From the NCBI GenBank assembly GCA_963781285.1, contig CAWAFI010000005.1:124001-188000 (forward strand): a stretch of 64,000 nucleotides of DNA, written 5' to 3'. The translations under genes were made by a program, and so were the position numbers. The notes under the pieces were generated by a model. The model was not told the origin of the DNA. It ran no database searches and saw nothing but the letters and a program-made list of their open reading frames with translations. The first letter of the stretch is position 1. Each line of letters begins with the position of its first letter. Of the stretch, positions 27,614 to 37,145 are shown in pieces. Source of the DNA: CAIWHR01 sp963781285. GTDB lineage: Bacteria; Pseudomonadota; Gammaproteobacteria; Burkholderiales; Casimicrobiaceae.

Positions 27614-27632
27614 GTCCACGTCGACCGCCGGC

Positions 27633-28010
27633 CTAGGCGCCCGGGACCACGCGAAAGAGCCACCAGTAAATGCCGGCATAGAGGACCGCGTTCCAGAGCG
27701 CAATGGCGAAGCCTGCCACCAGTTCGAGCCGGCGCGGCATTCCCTGTGGATAGACAAGCGCTCCAATGTAGTGTTGAACGAACCCACCTTCGTAACCAGT
27801 CTGGTCTGCCGCCGCTCGCAATCGATTCTCCAATGGCGTGAGCGGACAGGTCCAGCCCGCAAGGTTCACGACCGAAGACCACACCACGATTGGCACATGA
27901 ACCAGAGCCCAACGCTGATTGATCAACACTCCAAAGGCGCCGAAGACGGCAAGCGCGACAAAGATGAAGTGGATCAACAGCACCAGGCTCGCGGCAAGTC
28001 GATAGACCAC
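27633..28010 (-). CDS. DUF2784-family membrane protein
   Basis: 125 residues, four membrane segments. It matches DUF2784: 'LVLLIHFIFVALAVFGAF' at the start, 'WTCPLTPLENRLR', 'GGFVQHYIGALVYPQG' and the terminal 'WNAVLYAGIYWWLF'. The function is unknown. It is the last of three minus-strand genes between the tmRNA and the polyamine transporter operon and is divergent from the latter, with 172 bases between. Confidence 0.9.
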   Translation of the reverse strand: MVYRLAASLVLLIHFIFVALAVFGAFGVLINQRWALVHVPIVVWSSVVNLAGWTCPLTPLENRLRAAADQTGYEGGFVQHYIGALVYPQGMPRRLELVAGFAIALWNAVLYAGIYWWLFRVVPGA

Positions 28011-28182
28011 GGGCGGGCACCCGACGGGTCAAGGAAACACATTCTGCGGACCCCTCGCTCCCAACGCAACTGAAGATGTCGCTGCGGCGCGTCAAGCCGC
28101 GGTCACGAAGTTGCGGTAAGCTTGCTGCCTTCTGCTCCGCGCAGCCGGAGCCGGAGAACACGTCCGCACCCTGGAGATTCCC

Positions 28183-29250
28183 ATGAAGCCGCTTCGCATC
28201 GTACTCGTCGCCGGTCTCGTCGCCTTGGGCCTGACCGCGCCCGCGCTCGCGCAGGACAACAAGTTGCGCCTCATTACCTGGGCCGATTACGTGCCGGCCG
28301 ACGTCGTCGCACAGTTCAAGAAGGAAACCGGGATCGACGTCGAGGTCACGCTCTCGAACAACGAGGAGATGATCTCCAAGCTGCGCGCGACCGGCGGCGC
28401 CGGCTTCGATCTCGCCCAACCATCGCAGGACCGCATCACCGGTCCGCAGCAGGAGTTCGGGATCTACAAGCCGATGGACATGAGCAAGATCAAGACCGAG
28501 TTGTTCATTCCGTCGATGCTCGAGGCGACCAAGAAGAATACGTCGCTGAAAGGCCAGGTCTATGGGCTGCCGCACATCTGGGGCACCGACGGCCTCGTCG
28601 TCAACACGAAGCTCGCGAAGATGACCGATTACCCGGATCTGTGCAAGGCCGAGTACAAGGGCAAGACCAGCGTCCGTCTGAAGCGGCCGACGCTGCTCGC
28701 CTTTGCCTTCGCGAGTGGCAAGGACCCGTTCGCGCTGTACAACGACCCGAAGGCCTACGCCGCGCTGATGGACGAGGTCGGCAAGACGCTCGCCGCGTGC
28801 AAGGGCAACATCAAGTTCTTCTGGGACAACAAGGACCAGTTGCTGAACGGCGCCCGTACCGGCGAGATCGTCGGCGCGATGATGTGGGACACCGGCGGCT
28901 GGAAGCTCAACAGCGAGAACACGGACATCCAGTACATCGCGCCTAAGTCGGGCGCGCTCGGCTGGATCGACACCTTCGCGCTGCCGGCGAAGGGTCGCAA
29001 CGACGCCGCCGCGTACGCGTGGATCAACTTCAACATGCGGCCCGAGATCGCGGCGAAGGTGGCGGCGTCGGCCGGCAACTTCACCGGGTCCAAGGGCGCC
29101 GATCAGCTGATGGACGCCAAGCTGAAAGCCCAGTTCGCGAAAAGCTTCCCCGAGGAAGCGCTGAAGAACGTCAAGTGGTATCCGGCGGTGCCGCCCGGCA
29201 TCGAGGATATCGAGGGCAAGGTACTCGATCGCGTGAAGGCCGCGAGCTAG
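28183..29250 (+). CDS. Polyamine-type ABC transporter substrate-binding protein
   Basis: 355 residues with signal peptide ('IVLVAGLVALGLTAPALAQ'). The mature start 'LRLITWADYVPADVVAQFKK' and 'LPHIWGTDGLVVNT' are typical of PotD/PotF/SpuD proteins that bind spermidine or putrescine in the periplasm. It is the first of four genes (binding protein, ATPase, two permeases). A stable hairpin separates it from the ATPase gene, which fits higher expression of the binding protein. Whether the ligand is putrescine, spermidine or another cation cannot be told. Confidence 0.9.
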   Translation: MKPLRIVLVAGLVALGLTAPALAQDNKLRLITWADYVPADVVAQFKKETGIDVEVTLSNNEEMISKLRATGGAGFDLAQPSQDRITGPQQEFGIYKPMDMSKIKTELFIPSMLEATKKNTSLKGQVYGLPHIWGTDGLVVNTKLAKMTDYPDLCKAEYKGKTSVRLKRPTLLAFAFASGKDPFALYNDPKAYAALMDEVGKTLAACKGNIKFFWDNKDQLLNGARTGEIVGAMMWDTGGWKLNSENTDIQYIAPKSGALGWIDTFALPAKGRNDAAAYAWINFNMRPEIAAKVAASAGNFTGSKGADQLMDAKLKAQFAKSFPEEALKNVKWYPAVPPGIEDIEGKVLDRVKAAS

Positions 29251-29280
29251 AGCGGACGCCGATCCCGGCGGCATCGTGCC

Positions 29281-29315
29281 CGACGACGGCGTGCGCGAGC
29301 GCGCCGTCGTCGTTT
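29281..29315 (+). promoter_or_regulatory. Intra-operon hairpin between binding protein and ATPase genes
   Basis: A perfect 11-bp stem, CGACGACGGCG (29,281-29,291) and CGCCGTCGTCG (29,302-29,312), 10-base loop, followed by TTTCG. It lies 30 bases after the binding-protein stop. It could act as a partial terminator or a 3' stabiliser that sets more binding protein than transporter, a common pattern in ABC operons. It overlaps a longer in-frame start of the ATPase gene at 29,276, which is a reason to prefer the ATG at 29,339. Confidence 0.65.
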
Positions 29316-29338
29316 CGTCGCCCGTGCCGACTGCCCCC

Positions 29339-30442
29339 ATGCAGCAGGACCTCGAAGTCGACCGCGTCACCAAGCGTTATGGCACGCAGACGGCCGTCGA
29401 CGCGCTGTCGCTCGCAGTGGCGCATGGCAGCTTTTTCTCGATCCTCGGTCCATCGGGCTGCGGCAAGACCACGCTGCTGCGCATCGTCGCCGGATTTCTC
29501 CAGCCCGACGACGGCGACGTCCGCATCGGTGGCCGGTCGATGCGCGGCGTTGCGCCGAACCGGCGGCCGGTCAACATGGTGTTTCAGCATCTCGCGCTGT
29601 TTCCGATGATGACGGTCGGCGAGAACGTCAGCTACGGCCTCGCGCGCCGAGGCGCCGCGCGCGCCGAGATCGCGGGGCTGGTCGATGCGATGCTGAAACG
29701 CGTCGGTCTTCCCGGCGCGCAGGACAAGCGCGTCGACCAGCTCTCCGGCGGGCAGAGGCAGCGTGTAGCGATCGCCCGCAGCCTCGTGCTCGAGCCGACG
29801 CTGCTCCTGCTCGACGAGCCGCTCGGCGCGCTCGATCTCAAGCTGCGCGAGCACATGAAGATCGAGCTGAAGCAGCTGCAGGCGGACTTCGGCACGACCT
29901 TCGTCTACATCACGCACGACCAGTCCGAGGCGTTGGTGCTCTCCGACCGCGTCGCGGTGATGAATGCCGGCCGTTTCGAGCAGGTCGGCACGCCGCAGGA
30001 GCTCTACTATCAGCCGCGCACGCCGTTCGTCGCGGGCTTCGTCGGTGCCAACAACCGCGTGGCCGGGCGCGCCGTTCGGGTCGACGGCGATAGCGTCGAA
30101 TTGGCTACCGCCGACGGGCTCGCGGTCCGCGCGCGAATGAGCGGGGCGATCGTCGCGGGCGAGGCTGTCGAAGCGTTCGTGCGCCCCGAGGTTGTCGACC
30201 TGGCGCGTGACGCGGCGGAATTGCCGCCCGCCGCGCAGCGCTTTTCCGGTCGGGTCGAAAGCCTGCTGTTCGACGGTGCCAACTCGGCGGTGCTGGTCCG
30301 CGAGGCGAGAACGCGCGCCGAGATCCGGATCGCGCTGCCGCAAACGGGGCGCTTTGCCGACCTCGAAGTCGGAGAGGCGGTCGCCTTCGGTTTCGACGCG
30401 CAACGTGCCGTCTGCTTCCGCGCCGGCGGCCATGGCGGTTGA
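29339..30442 (+). CDS. Polyamine-type ABC transporter ATP-binding protein
   Basis: 367 residues from the ATG at 29,339. Walker A 'LGPSGCGKTTLLRIVAGF', Q-loop 'MVFQHLALFPMMTV', signature 'LSGGQRQRVAIARSL', Walker B 'LLLLDEPLGALD' and the switch 'YITHDQSEAL' are all present. A C-terminal TOBE regulatory domain follows (about 240-367). This is the PotA architecture, energising uptake through the two downstream permeases. It overlaps the first permease gene by 11 bases. Confidence 0.93.
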   Translation: MQQDLEVDRVTKRYGTQTAVDALSLAVAHGSFFSILGPSGCGKTTLLRIVAGFLQPDDGDVRIGGRSMRGVAPNRRPVNMVFQHLALFPMMTVGENVSYGLARRGAARAEIAGLVDAMLKRVGLPGAQDKRVDQLSGGQRQRVAIARSLVLEPTLLLLDEPLGALDLKLREHMKIELKQLQADFGTTFVYITHDQSEALVLSDRVAVMNAGRFEQVGTPQELYYQPRTPFVAGFVGANNRVAGRAVRVDGDSVELATADGLAVRARMSGAIVAGEAVEAFVRPEVVDLARDAAELPPAAQRFSGRVESLLFDGANSAVLVREARTRAEIRIALPQTGRFADLEVGEAVAFGFDAQRAVCFRAGGHGG

Positions 30443-31322
30443 GACCACCGCTGGCCTCGCCACGCCGCGCGCGCGACTTGCGTTGCTGCTTCTGCTTGCC
30501 CCGGCGCTGGTGTGGCTCGTCGGCCTCATCGTGCTGCCGCATCTCGAACTGGCGGTCCTCTCGCTGCGGGCGCGCGTGGCGCCGCGCGTGTACGAATGGA
30601 GCTTCGGCCAGTACCGGACGTTCGTCGACGAGCCGCTGTACTGGCACACGTTCGTGCGCACGGCCGCGCTTTCGATCCTCGCCACGGCCTGCACGCTGCT
30701 GATTGCGTTCCCGGCCGCCTGGTACATCGCCAAGATCGCGCGCGGCCGGGCGAAGTCGGTGCTGTTCGTCCTGTGCCTGATCCCGTTCTGGGTCAGCGAG
30801 ACGGTGCGCACCCTGGGCTGGATGATCCTGCTGCGCGAGTCGGGCGTGCTGCCGCGCGTGCTCGTCGACCTCGGGATCACCGCGGTGCCCGTCGAGATGC
30901 TCTACCACGACGCGACAATCCTGGTGGGCCTCGTCTACACGTCGCTGCTGTTCATGGTCGTTCCGCTGGTTGGCGCGCTCGAGAACCTCGACGATTCGCT
31001 GATCGAAGCGGCGTACGACCTCGGCGGCGACGGCTGGTCGATCCTGCGGCAGATCGTGGTGCCGCACGCAGCGCCGGGCATCGCGGCGGGCTCGATCGTC
31101 GTGTTCATGCTGACGCTGGGCAACTACCTGACGCCGACGCTGCTCGGCGGCAAGAACTCGCTCTGGTTCACCGAGCAGATCTATGCGCAATTCATCACCC
31201 GCTTCAATTGGGAGCAGGGCGCGGCGTTCGGCTTCCTGCTGCTGGTCCTCTCCACGGCGATAGTCTGGCTCGGGCTGAAGCTCACCGGTCAACGGTTCGG
31301 CGACGTGATGAGACGCTCGTGA
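30432..31322 (+). CDS. Polyamine-type ABC permease, PotB-like
   Basis: 296 residues from the ATG at 30,432. Six membrane segments with a long first periplasmic loop. The cytoplasmic EAA loop that docks on the ATPase reads 'IEAAYDLGGDGWSILRQIVV' followed by 'PHAAPG'. It overlaps the ATPase gene at its start and the second permease at its end (GTGA). It pairs with the next gene to make a heterodimeric channel. Confidence 0.92.
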   Translation: MAVETTAGLATPRARLALLLLLAPALVWLVGLIVLPHLELAVLSLRARVAPRVYEWSFGQYRTFVDEPLYWHTFVRTAALSILATACTLLIAFPAAWYIAKIARGRAKSVLFVLCLIPFWVSETVRTLGWMILLRESGVLPRVLVDLGITAVPVEMLYHDATILVGLVYTSLLFMVVPLVGALENLDDSLIEAAYDLGGDGWSILRQIVVPHAAPGIAAGSIVVFMLTLGNYLTPTLLGGKNSLWFTEQIYAQFITRFNWEQGAAFGFLLLVLSTAIVWLGLKLTGQRFGDVMRRS

Positions 31323-32182
31323 TCCCGTCGCTGCCGCGCTCGCCGCTGTCCCGGTACGCGACCGGTGGCTACGTCGCGGCATTCTTCGTGTTCCTGTTCG
31401 TGCCGCTGGTTGTCGTGGCCCTATTCGCGTTCAACGACGCGAACTATCCGGCGCCGCCGTGGCGCGGCTTTACGCTGGACTGGTTCGTGGGCGGTAAGGG
31501 CGGTCGCACGGGGCTCTTCGCCGACGGCCCGCTGATGAAAAGCGTCGGCACGAGCGTGATCGTCGCCGCGTGGGTGACGCTGCTGTCGGTGGCTGTGGGG
31601 ACGGCCAATGCGTTCCTGCTCGAGCGCGCGCGGTTCCGTGGCAAGGCGGCGCTGTCGCTGCTGATGCTGGCGCCGCTGGTGATCCCCGGCGTGATCCTGG
31701 GCATTTCGATCCTCGCGTTCGCCAGCCGCCTCGCGCAGTTTGCCGACGACGTCTGGGGCCTGGAACTCGATTTCCTGCGGCCGGGGCTGCCGCTGGTCGT
31801 GGCCGGCCAGTTCTCGTACATCGTGTCGATCGCGACGTTGACGATCGCGGCGCGGCTGAAACGGTTCGACGCCACGCTCGAGGAGGCCGCATTCAACCTG
31901 GGCGCGTCGCGTGTCGCGGTGCTGTGGACGGTGACGCTGCCCTACCTCAGGCCGGCGCTGGTCGGTGCCGCCGCGATCTCGTTCCTGATGTCGTTCGAGA
32001 ACTTCAACACGACGCTGATGCTGGTCGGATCCGATCCGCCGCTGACGATCATGATGTACGGCCGGATGCGCGAGGGCGCGAGTCCGGTGCTCAACGCGGT
32101 GAGTCTGTTCCTGATGACGGCATCAGCGCTGATCGCGTTCGCCCTCCTGCGACGGCCCGTGCGCGACACCGGCGGCGGCTGA
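31319..32182 (+). CDS. Polyamine-type ABC permease, PotC-like
   Basis: 287 residues from a GTG at 31,319 inside the stop of the preceding gene. Six membrane segments; EAA loop 'EEAAFNLGASRVAVLWTVTL' followed by 'PYLRPA'. It ends the operon. The last 60 bases overlap the open but doubtful 3' tail of a decayed gene on the opposite strand. Confidence 0.92.
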   Translation: MIPSLPRSPLSRYATGGYVAAFFVFLFVPLVVVALFAFNDANYPAPPWRGFTLDWFVGGKGGRTGLFADGPLMKSVGTSVIVAAWVTLLSVAVGTANAFLLERARFRGKAALSLLMLAPLVIPGVILGISILAFASRLAQFADDVWGLELDFLRPGLPLVVAGQFSYIVSIATLTIAARLKRFDATLEEAAFNLGASRVAVLWTVTLPYLRPALVGAAAISFLMSFENFNTTLMLVGSDPPLTIMMYGRMREGASPVLNAVSLFLMTASALIAFALLRRPVRDTGGG

Positions 32183-33353
32183 GCGCGGGCGCTTGACCGT
32201 CGAGGTGCGTTCACATCTTTGAGCCGGCACCCCTTGCGGACCAGGTGAACCAGAAGGAACCTGGTGCGCTGCGGTGTCCTCTTCCAGCAGCTTTCTTGCC
32301 AGCGCCCGAATCGTTCCTGCCGGTAATGTGCCTTCTCCGCAGAGCGTTGTTTCATCGATCCACAGTCGCACTGCCACCTCACGGACGACCCTGGCGTCGG
32401 CGTGTCCATGCGGGGCCTTCGGCGAAGACGTGCGGTTCTCGCAAAACAGCTTCAATGTGCCTGGCTGCGAGTAGGTGGCCATTGAGAGCTCTACAAGTTT
32501 TGCCCGATACTCGAGTTCCCAGCTCTCGAGATCGGGGAATCTTCGTTTGTCCGCGAAGTGCTGCGCTTCGTGGCCCAGGAAACGAATCGCGAACACTTCA
32601 TCGTCAAGGTTCTTGTACGCAGGGGCCACGGCAAAGAGCGCAGTCTCGGTTGCCCACCCGCCCGCGGATCGGCGACCGCAAGTTGCGTAGTATCCCCAAC
32701 CCCGCAGTACGAAATCATCCAGCAGATTGACTTTGACCGCCTCCCGGCCCCCGGGAAGATCGACCTGGCGCTCCATAGTGGTTTGTCGTCGCCATAGCAT
32801 CAGCTCCCGCAGTGGCATGGTCCGGCCAAGCAATGCATGGAATCCGTGACCTTGAACGGCGGCCAAGATGTTGGGTTCCGCATCGTCTAGCTCCGCTGAC
32901 GTTTCCATACGTCGCGCAATGAGCTGCCCGACCGTCGCGGCAAGATTGCGCTCCGCCGCATCGATCGGGACGGCCCTGATCAACACGCTGTGCCAGTAGG
33001 CAACATACGCTTAGGCGAGCGCCGCTATCCATTGGTCGTCCCCGAACGCGAGCGCATGTGGGCGGTTCGCGCCGAATCGATCGAACATGCAAGTTCGGAA
33101 GGCCTGCGCCTCCCCGACAAATGCGGCATCAGGGACTTGCGCAAGTATGGCCAGGGCCGAAACCGCATCGCCCTGCAACGCCGAACCGTCGCCTCGGCGA
33201 CGGCAGCCGCTGCACGTTCGCCCGGCTGGTCGTAGGTTGAAGCGACGGTGGCAGCAGCTGTTGCGCGCATTGGAGCAGTTGAGCAGGCACCGAGAGTAGC
33301 GGCCACCAGTCCGATCAGCAATATAACGTCTAATGTTGTCGGACGTGCGAAAG
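32123..33353 (-). pseudogene. Decayed lipoprotein gene with HExxH-like motif
   Basis: Three consecutive pieces form one broken gene. Piece 1 (upstream limit approximate) has a lipoprotein signal ending 'VAATLGACSTAP'. Near 33,190 the sense frame shifts to a second frame that reads '...SALAILAQVPDAAFVGEAQ' and stops at a TAA (33,011-33,013). The same frame continues past the TAA as '...AYVAYWHSVLIRAVPIDAAE' and later 'FLGHEAQHFADKRRFPDL'. H-E-A-Q-H resembles a zinc-peptidase HExxH. One frameshift and one in-frame stop break it. The 3' tail runs into the permease gene and is probably not original. I do not recognise the family. Confidence 0.6.
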
Positions 33354-33559
33354 CGGCACAGGAGCGCCGGCGGGCGTTCGCCCTGAACGCGGGGTAAGGC
33401 CGCAGGCGGGGTGTCAGGTTGACCGCGGCGAGCCGCAGCAATTTCGGACGTGCCCGACAGGGTCGGGGATCCCATCCGGAACAACGAAAGAGGGTGCCGT
33501 TAGCGAGCGACCCCATGCCCAGCCGGACTTTCAGTCAGTTCATCGAGAACAGGGAATCG

Positions 33560-34067
33560 TCACTTTCGCGTGTACATGCCATCGAACGTCGTGCTCCACT
33601 GTCCTTTGGAATCTGTCGACTCCCAGAACTGCCGAACACTTCCATCCGCGTTGGGTGTCCAGGTAATCCGGTGCTTGCTCACCAGCGTGTCGGCGCCGGT
33701 GGTTTGTCCCTCGAGCACCATCTTTCCGTCGCGGATGCCACCTTCGAGCAGCAGCAACGTACCGGAAGTGTCAACCCACGTTTGGTGCCAAATTTTGCGC
33801 GCGGCGTCGTAGACATTCAGGCTTTCGCCGCTGAAGCCGCGACCGGTTGTGTAGCGCTCGTGAAGGACGCAAACCGTCGTACTCGCGTTCAATGCGGTTG
33901 ACACCCGCGAGCTTTCCGTCGGGTGTTCGCACCTGCCACTCGCCGAGCCAGAAGTCAAACGCCCGATGCGCTGCGCCATCGCAGGGTCCGGCTGCAGCAT
34001 TGGTTGTGGCGAATAACCCTGAGGAGAAGACAGCGATCAGGTAGCGGAGACTTCGGTAGACCTTCAT
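33560..34067 (-). pseudogene. Secreted DUF1579-like protein, single-base frameshift
   Basis: From the ATG at 34,067 the protein has a signal peptide ('LRYLIAVFSSGLFATTNAAA') then 'AHRAFDFWLGEWQVRTPDGK' and 'NRIEREYDG'. The reading then continues one frame over as 'CVLHERYTTGRGFSGESLNV' to 'WSTTFDGMYTRK'. One extra base in the AAA run at 33,871-33,873 (TTT on the coding strand) accounts for the break; removing it gives an uninterrupted protein of about 168 residues. The family is a small secreted protein of unknown function often found in soil bacteria. It could be a true pseudogene or an assembly error. Confidence 0.75.
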
Positions 34068-34187
34068 TCGTACCCGACGGGGTGTGTGGTCTGGCGAAAC
34101 AAGGTAACCGTCCGCGTTGAGCACCGTGTAGGGCGCCCGACCCGACACCTGGGCGGGGCGCCGAGTCGGGCACGAGGGCATATCCGG

Positions 34188-34664
34188 CTACGGCAGCCTT
34201 GGCGCCCCCGCGTCGATAATCGACGCGCCATAGTACATCCTGGCAATGCGCGCCCAGTAGGCACCTGCTTCACACATTGGGCAAGCACGCGAGGTGCCGT
34301 ACATCTCGCAGCTTGTCAGATCGCGGGTGCCGAGCCTGCGCGCGGCATCCCGGATCGCCTGCATTTCCGCATGCGCGGTCGGATCGTTGTCGGTCACAAC
34401 CGCGCTCACGCCCTCGCCGACAATTCGGCCATCCTTCACGATGACGGCGCCAAAAGCCTGGTCACCGCGCTCGATCGCGAGACGGCGCATCTCGAATGCG
34501 CGCTCCATGAATCCCTCGCGCCCGGCTGCACGCGGTTGAACGATCTCGGGTGCCCGATCTCGCGCGGAAATGGGCCCCGCGATGGCTAATGCCATCAGGC
34601 CGGAGACACATCGGAGCGCCGCGCGGCGCGTGGCGTGAATGTCGCAGGTAGTGGCTTTCGGCAT
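34188..34664 (-). CDS. Exported nucleoside/cytosine deaminase-like protein
   Basis: 158 residues from the ATG at 34,664. The CDA-fold deaminase core is complete: 'TAHAEMQAI' (zinc His and catalytic Glu) and 'SRACPMCEAG' (two zinc Cys). The usual P-C-P-M-C motif is altered to A-C-P-M-C. Unlike typical cytoplasmic guanine/cytosine deaminases it begins with a twin-arginine-like signal ('ATRRAALRCVSGLMALAIAG'), suggesting Tat export. The start codon lies 6 bases past the stop of the upstream broken DUF6265 gene, so they were probably one unit. The substrate is unknown. Confidence 0.82.
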   Translation of the reverse strand: MPKATTCDIHATRRAALRCVSGLMALAIAGPISARDRAPEIVQPRAAGREGFMERAFEMRRLAIERGDQAFGAVIVKDGRIVGEGVSAVVTDNDPTAHAEMQAIRDAARRLGTRDLTSCEMYGTSRACPMCEAGAYWARIARMYYGASIIDAGAPRLP

Positions 34665-34669
34665 TGTCA

Positions 34670-35202
34670 CTAGCGAACCTGGCCGCTGACGAGCGAGTCA
34701 CAGCTCACGCGGTGCATGGGAAATGCGATGACCCGAAGGCTACCGTTGCGCATGCCTTCGATGCGGGCATTGAGTGTTGTACCGCCCTCGAGGCTGTAGG
34801 CGATGCGTTGAGGAAAGTCGTGTTGCAGGTTTTCGAACACGGCCTCGGTCTCGCTGATGCGCAGCAGAGGGAACGTGGCTGGGCGCTGTCCGAAAGTTGC
34901 GCCAGGAATGCCACCTTTCCATCGGTATGCTCGCGGATCTGCATGAATTCATGAGCCACGGTCTTGCCTTGCTTCACGGTGCGACTGATGCCCAGAAGGG
35001 TTCCGCCTGCCAGCGGCATCCATTGCTCCCCGGAACCTGCTTCGGCGCCCTCGCTCTTCCAGCACCCACCGAGCCACGCGAGCTTGGAGAGATCGGAGTC
35101 GTTCGCGTAGGCGCCGAGACTGGCGACAACGAGGAAGACGAGGCTAGCTCTCGCATGCGGGCGCGAAATGCCCACGGTATCCTCGCCACCTGCTTGGCTC
35201 AT
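34670..35202 (-). pseudogene. DUF6265-like secreted protein, single-base frameshift
   Basis: The first half reads as a secreted DUF6265-type protein: hydrophobic leader, 'LAWLGGCWKSEGAEAGSGEQ', 'HEFMQIREHTDGKVAFLAQ'. The frame then becomes meaningless, while the next frame continues 'ATFPLLRISETEAVFENLQH' up to 'IAFPMHRVSCDS' and a TAG at 34,670. One missing base near 34,893-34,899 explains the break. The function of the family is unknown. Confidence 0.75.
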
Positions 35203-35249
35203 CGCCTGACTTCATTCGGTCGAGCGCTACCCGCACGACTGTGCCCAAC

Positions 35250-36144
35250 TCAGGTGCCGCGCCCCCATAACGCACAATAGCGACGCGCGATGAACTCAAG
35301 GTTATTCGCGTACCCCGGCCAGTTCTCGTAGCCCGCCAGCTTGAACTCCTTCTCCGCGGCATCCCAGCATTTGCCGTCCTGGGCGAGTTTCTTCATTTCG
35401 GAGGATGCGGCCTGCAACAGTGCAAGTTGATCCTGCGCGTCCTTCTTGGTGCCGAGCCGGTCACCGGGGCCGGGATGGCCGGGGATCAGTCGTTCCCAGT
35501 CCATCGCCAGTACTCCATTGATGAACGCTTCACTCTCCAGCGGGTAGAAATCGATCATGCCGCGCCCCGGAACCTGTCCGACCGGTATGGTATCGACCAC
35601 GAAAATGATCTTCTCTTTCGGCAACAGCATCACGAGGTTCGAATCCGAATGGTTGAGACCCAGGTACTTCAGCTCGAGCGTCGTATCGCCAAGCGTGATG
35701 GTCCGACCGCTGTCGCTCACCACCTCGTCGGGCAGCACGGTGTTCGGATCGCGCAACTGCTCGAGGCGTTCCTTTGCTCGCCGGTGCGCGATGAATGTCG
35801 CGCCCGCGTCCTTGAACGCCTTGCCGCCGGCGATGTGGTCGAAATGATGGTGGCTGTAAATTACGTACTTGACCGGCTTGTCCGTTACCTTGCGGATCTC
35901 GTCGAGATAGGTCTGTCCGCCGGTGGGTCGGCCGTAGGCGATCTGGATCGGTCGCGATCACGCCCTCTTTGGTAACGATGAACATCGACTGATGATTGAC
36001 ATTGCGAAAGATATAGACATTGTCGGTGCCATCGACCTTGGTGGTTGCGAACGGCGGGCGGCTCGGTTGCTGCGCCTGCGCCGTGCCGATGATCGAAAGC
36101 CCCAGGAAAACTCCGGTCATTAGTGCAAGAACGATCCGTGGCAT
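35250..36144 (-). pseudogene. Exported MBL-fold hydrolase, single-base frameshift
   Basis: The ATG at 36,144 has a strong GAGGAGG site. A signal peptide ('LALMTGVFLGLSIIGTAQAQ') and 'VDGTDNVYIFRNVNHQSMF' precede a shift after 'VIATDP'. The next frame continues 'IAYGRPTGGQTYLDEI', 'KYVIYSHHHFDHIAGGKAF' (the HxHxDH metal motif), 'LIPGHPGPGD' and to the end at 35,250. One extra base at 35,943 restores a single frame if removed. The substrate is unknown; the MBL motif alone does not separate lactamase-like from hydrolase activities. Confidence 0.78.
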
Positions 36145-36257
36145 GAATTGGCCTCCTCGCATATTGGTCATGCAACTCTGCAGGAGCTACGGCCTTGGCC
36201 GCGTAGCTGCCCAATAAGTATATGTCGCCGGCTGGCGAACGGTGAAGGGTCACTGCA

Positions 36258-37145
36258 TCAAAGGAGGTATCCCTGCATCGTCGGAATGACACGACCACCC
36301 ACATGAACCTGCTGGGAGTTGCCGACCGTTCGAGCGCGCAGCAGCACCAAGGAGGGCCTCCGGATCTCGTATCCTTGCTCGATCCGTAGTTCCAGCGTGG
36401 AAGCCGAAAAGAATCGATGCTCCAAGAGGTACGTGCCGAGGAATGCCGCTCCGTTCCCCGTCGCGGGGTCTTCGCGCGCTCCATGAGCCTCGAAGAAGAA
36501 CCTCGCACAAAGATCGTTCTCGGAGTGATACGTCTGTCGGCAGAAGAGATAGATGAGCGGCGGCCATCCCTCGTCAGCCAGTGGAGCAAACATTTGGAGG
36601 TCAAGCCGGCTACGCTGGAGCGCGTTCAGACTGCGCAAGGGGACGATGATGGCCGAGGTGCTGCCGGCGGAGAACTGTTGAACCGGGGCCTTGCCCTCGA
36701 TGTCGTCTGGCGAGACTCCAACTGCCGCCGCGATCCGCTCCCGGGCACATATGGGTCCGGAGATCACCGGCGGCGCGAGAAACCACGCCACCTCGCCCCC
36801 ATCGGCGGCAGTCTCGAATGTGACCTCAATCTTCCCTACGTCGAGCCTCAAGCGCACCGGCCCGGAGGCATCCGGCGCCACGCGATGGCGAACGACCCAC
36901 GCCGTACCGAGGATCGGGTGCCCCGCAAAGGCAATCTCCCGAGCTGGTGTGAAGATTCGCACACGGTATCCATCGTCAAATCCGCCCGCCGACGCTACGA
37001 ATGTCGTTTCCGAGTAGTTCGTTTCGGCCGCAAGCTGTTGCATCGTTTCATCGGACAGGTGATTGGCGCCGACGAAAACCGCGAGCTGGTTTCCAGCGTA
37101 GGGTCGTTCCGCGAACACATCAACCACGTAGAAGCGGTGTGACAT
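36258..37145 (-). CDS. PhzF-family isomerase/epimerase
   Basis: 295 residues from the ATG at 37,145. It has the PhzF fold signature 'YVVDVFAERPYAGNQLAVF' with the early 'ETNYSETTFV' (catalytic Glu region), 'EIAFAGHPILGTAWV' and 'EDPATGNGAAFLGTYLLEH'. It is intact while its neighbours on both sides are frameshifted. Family members range from phenazine synthesis to unknown isomerases; no phenazine genes are nearby, so the role is open. Probably a cytoplasmic dimer. Confidence 0.88.
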   Translation of the reverse strand: MSHRFYVVDVFAERPYAGNQLAVFVGANHLSDETMQQLAAETNYSETTFVASAGGFDDGYRVRIFTPAREIAFAGHPILGTAWVVRHRVAPDASGPVRLRLDVGKIEVTFETAADGGEVAWFLAPPVISGPICARERIAAAVGVSPDDIEGKAPVQQFSAGSTSAIIVPLRSLNALQRSRLDLQMFAPLADEGWPPLIYLFCRQTYHSENDLCARFFFEAHGAREDPATGNGAAFLGTYLLEHRFFSASTLELRIEQGYEIRRPSLVLLRARTVGNSQQVHVGGRVIPTMQGYLL

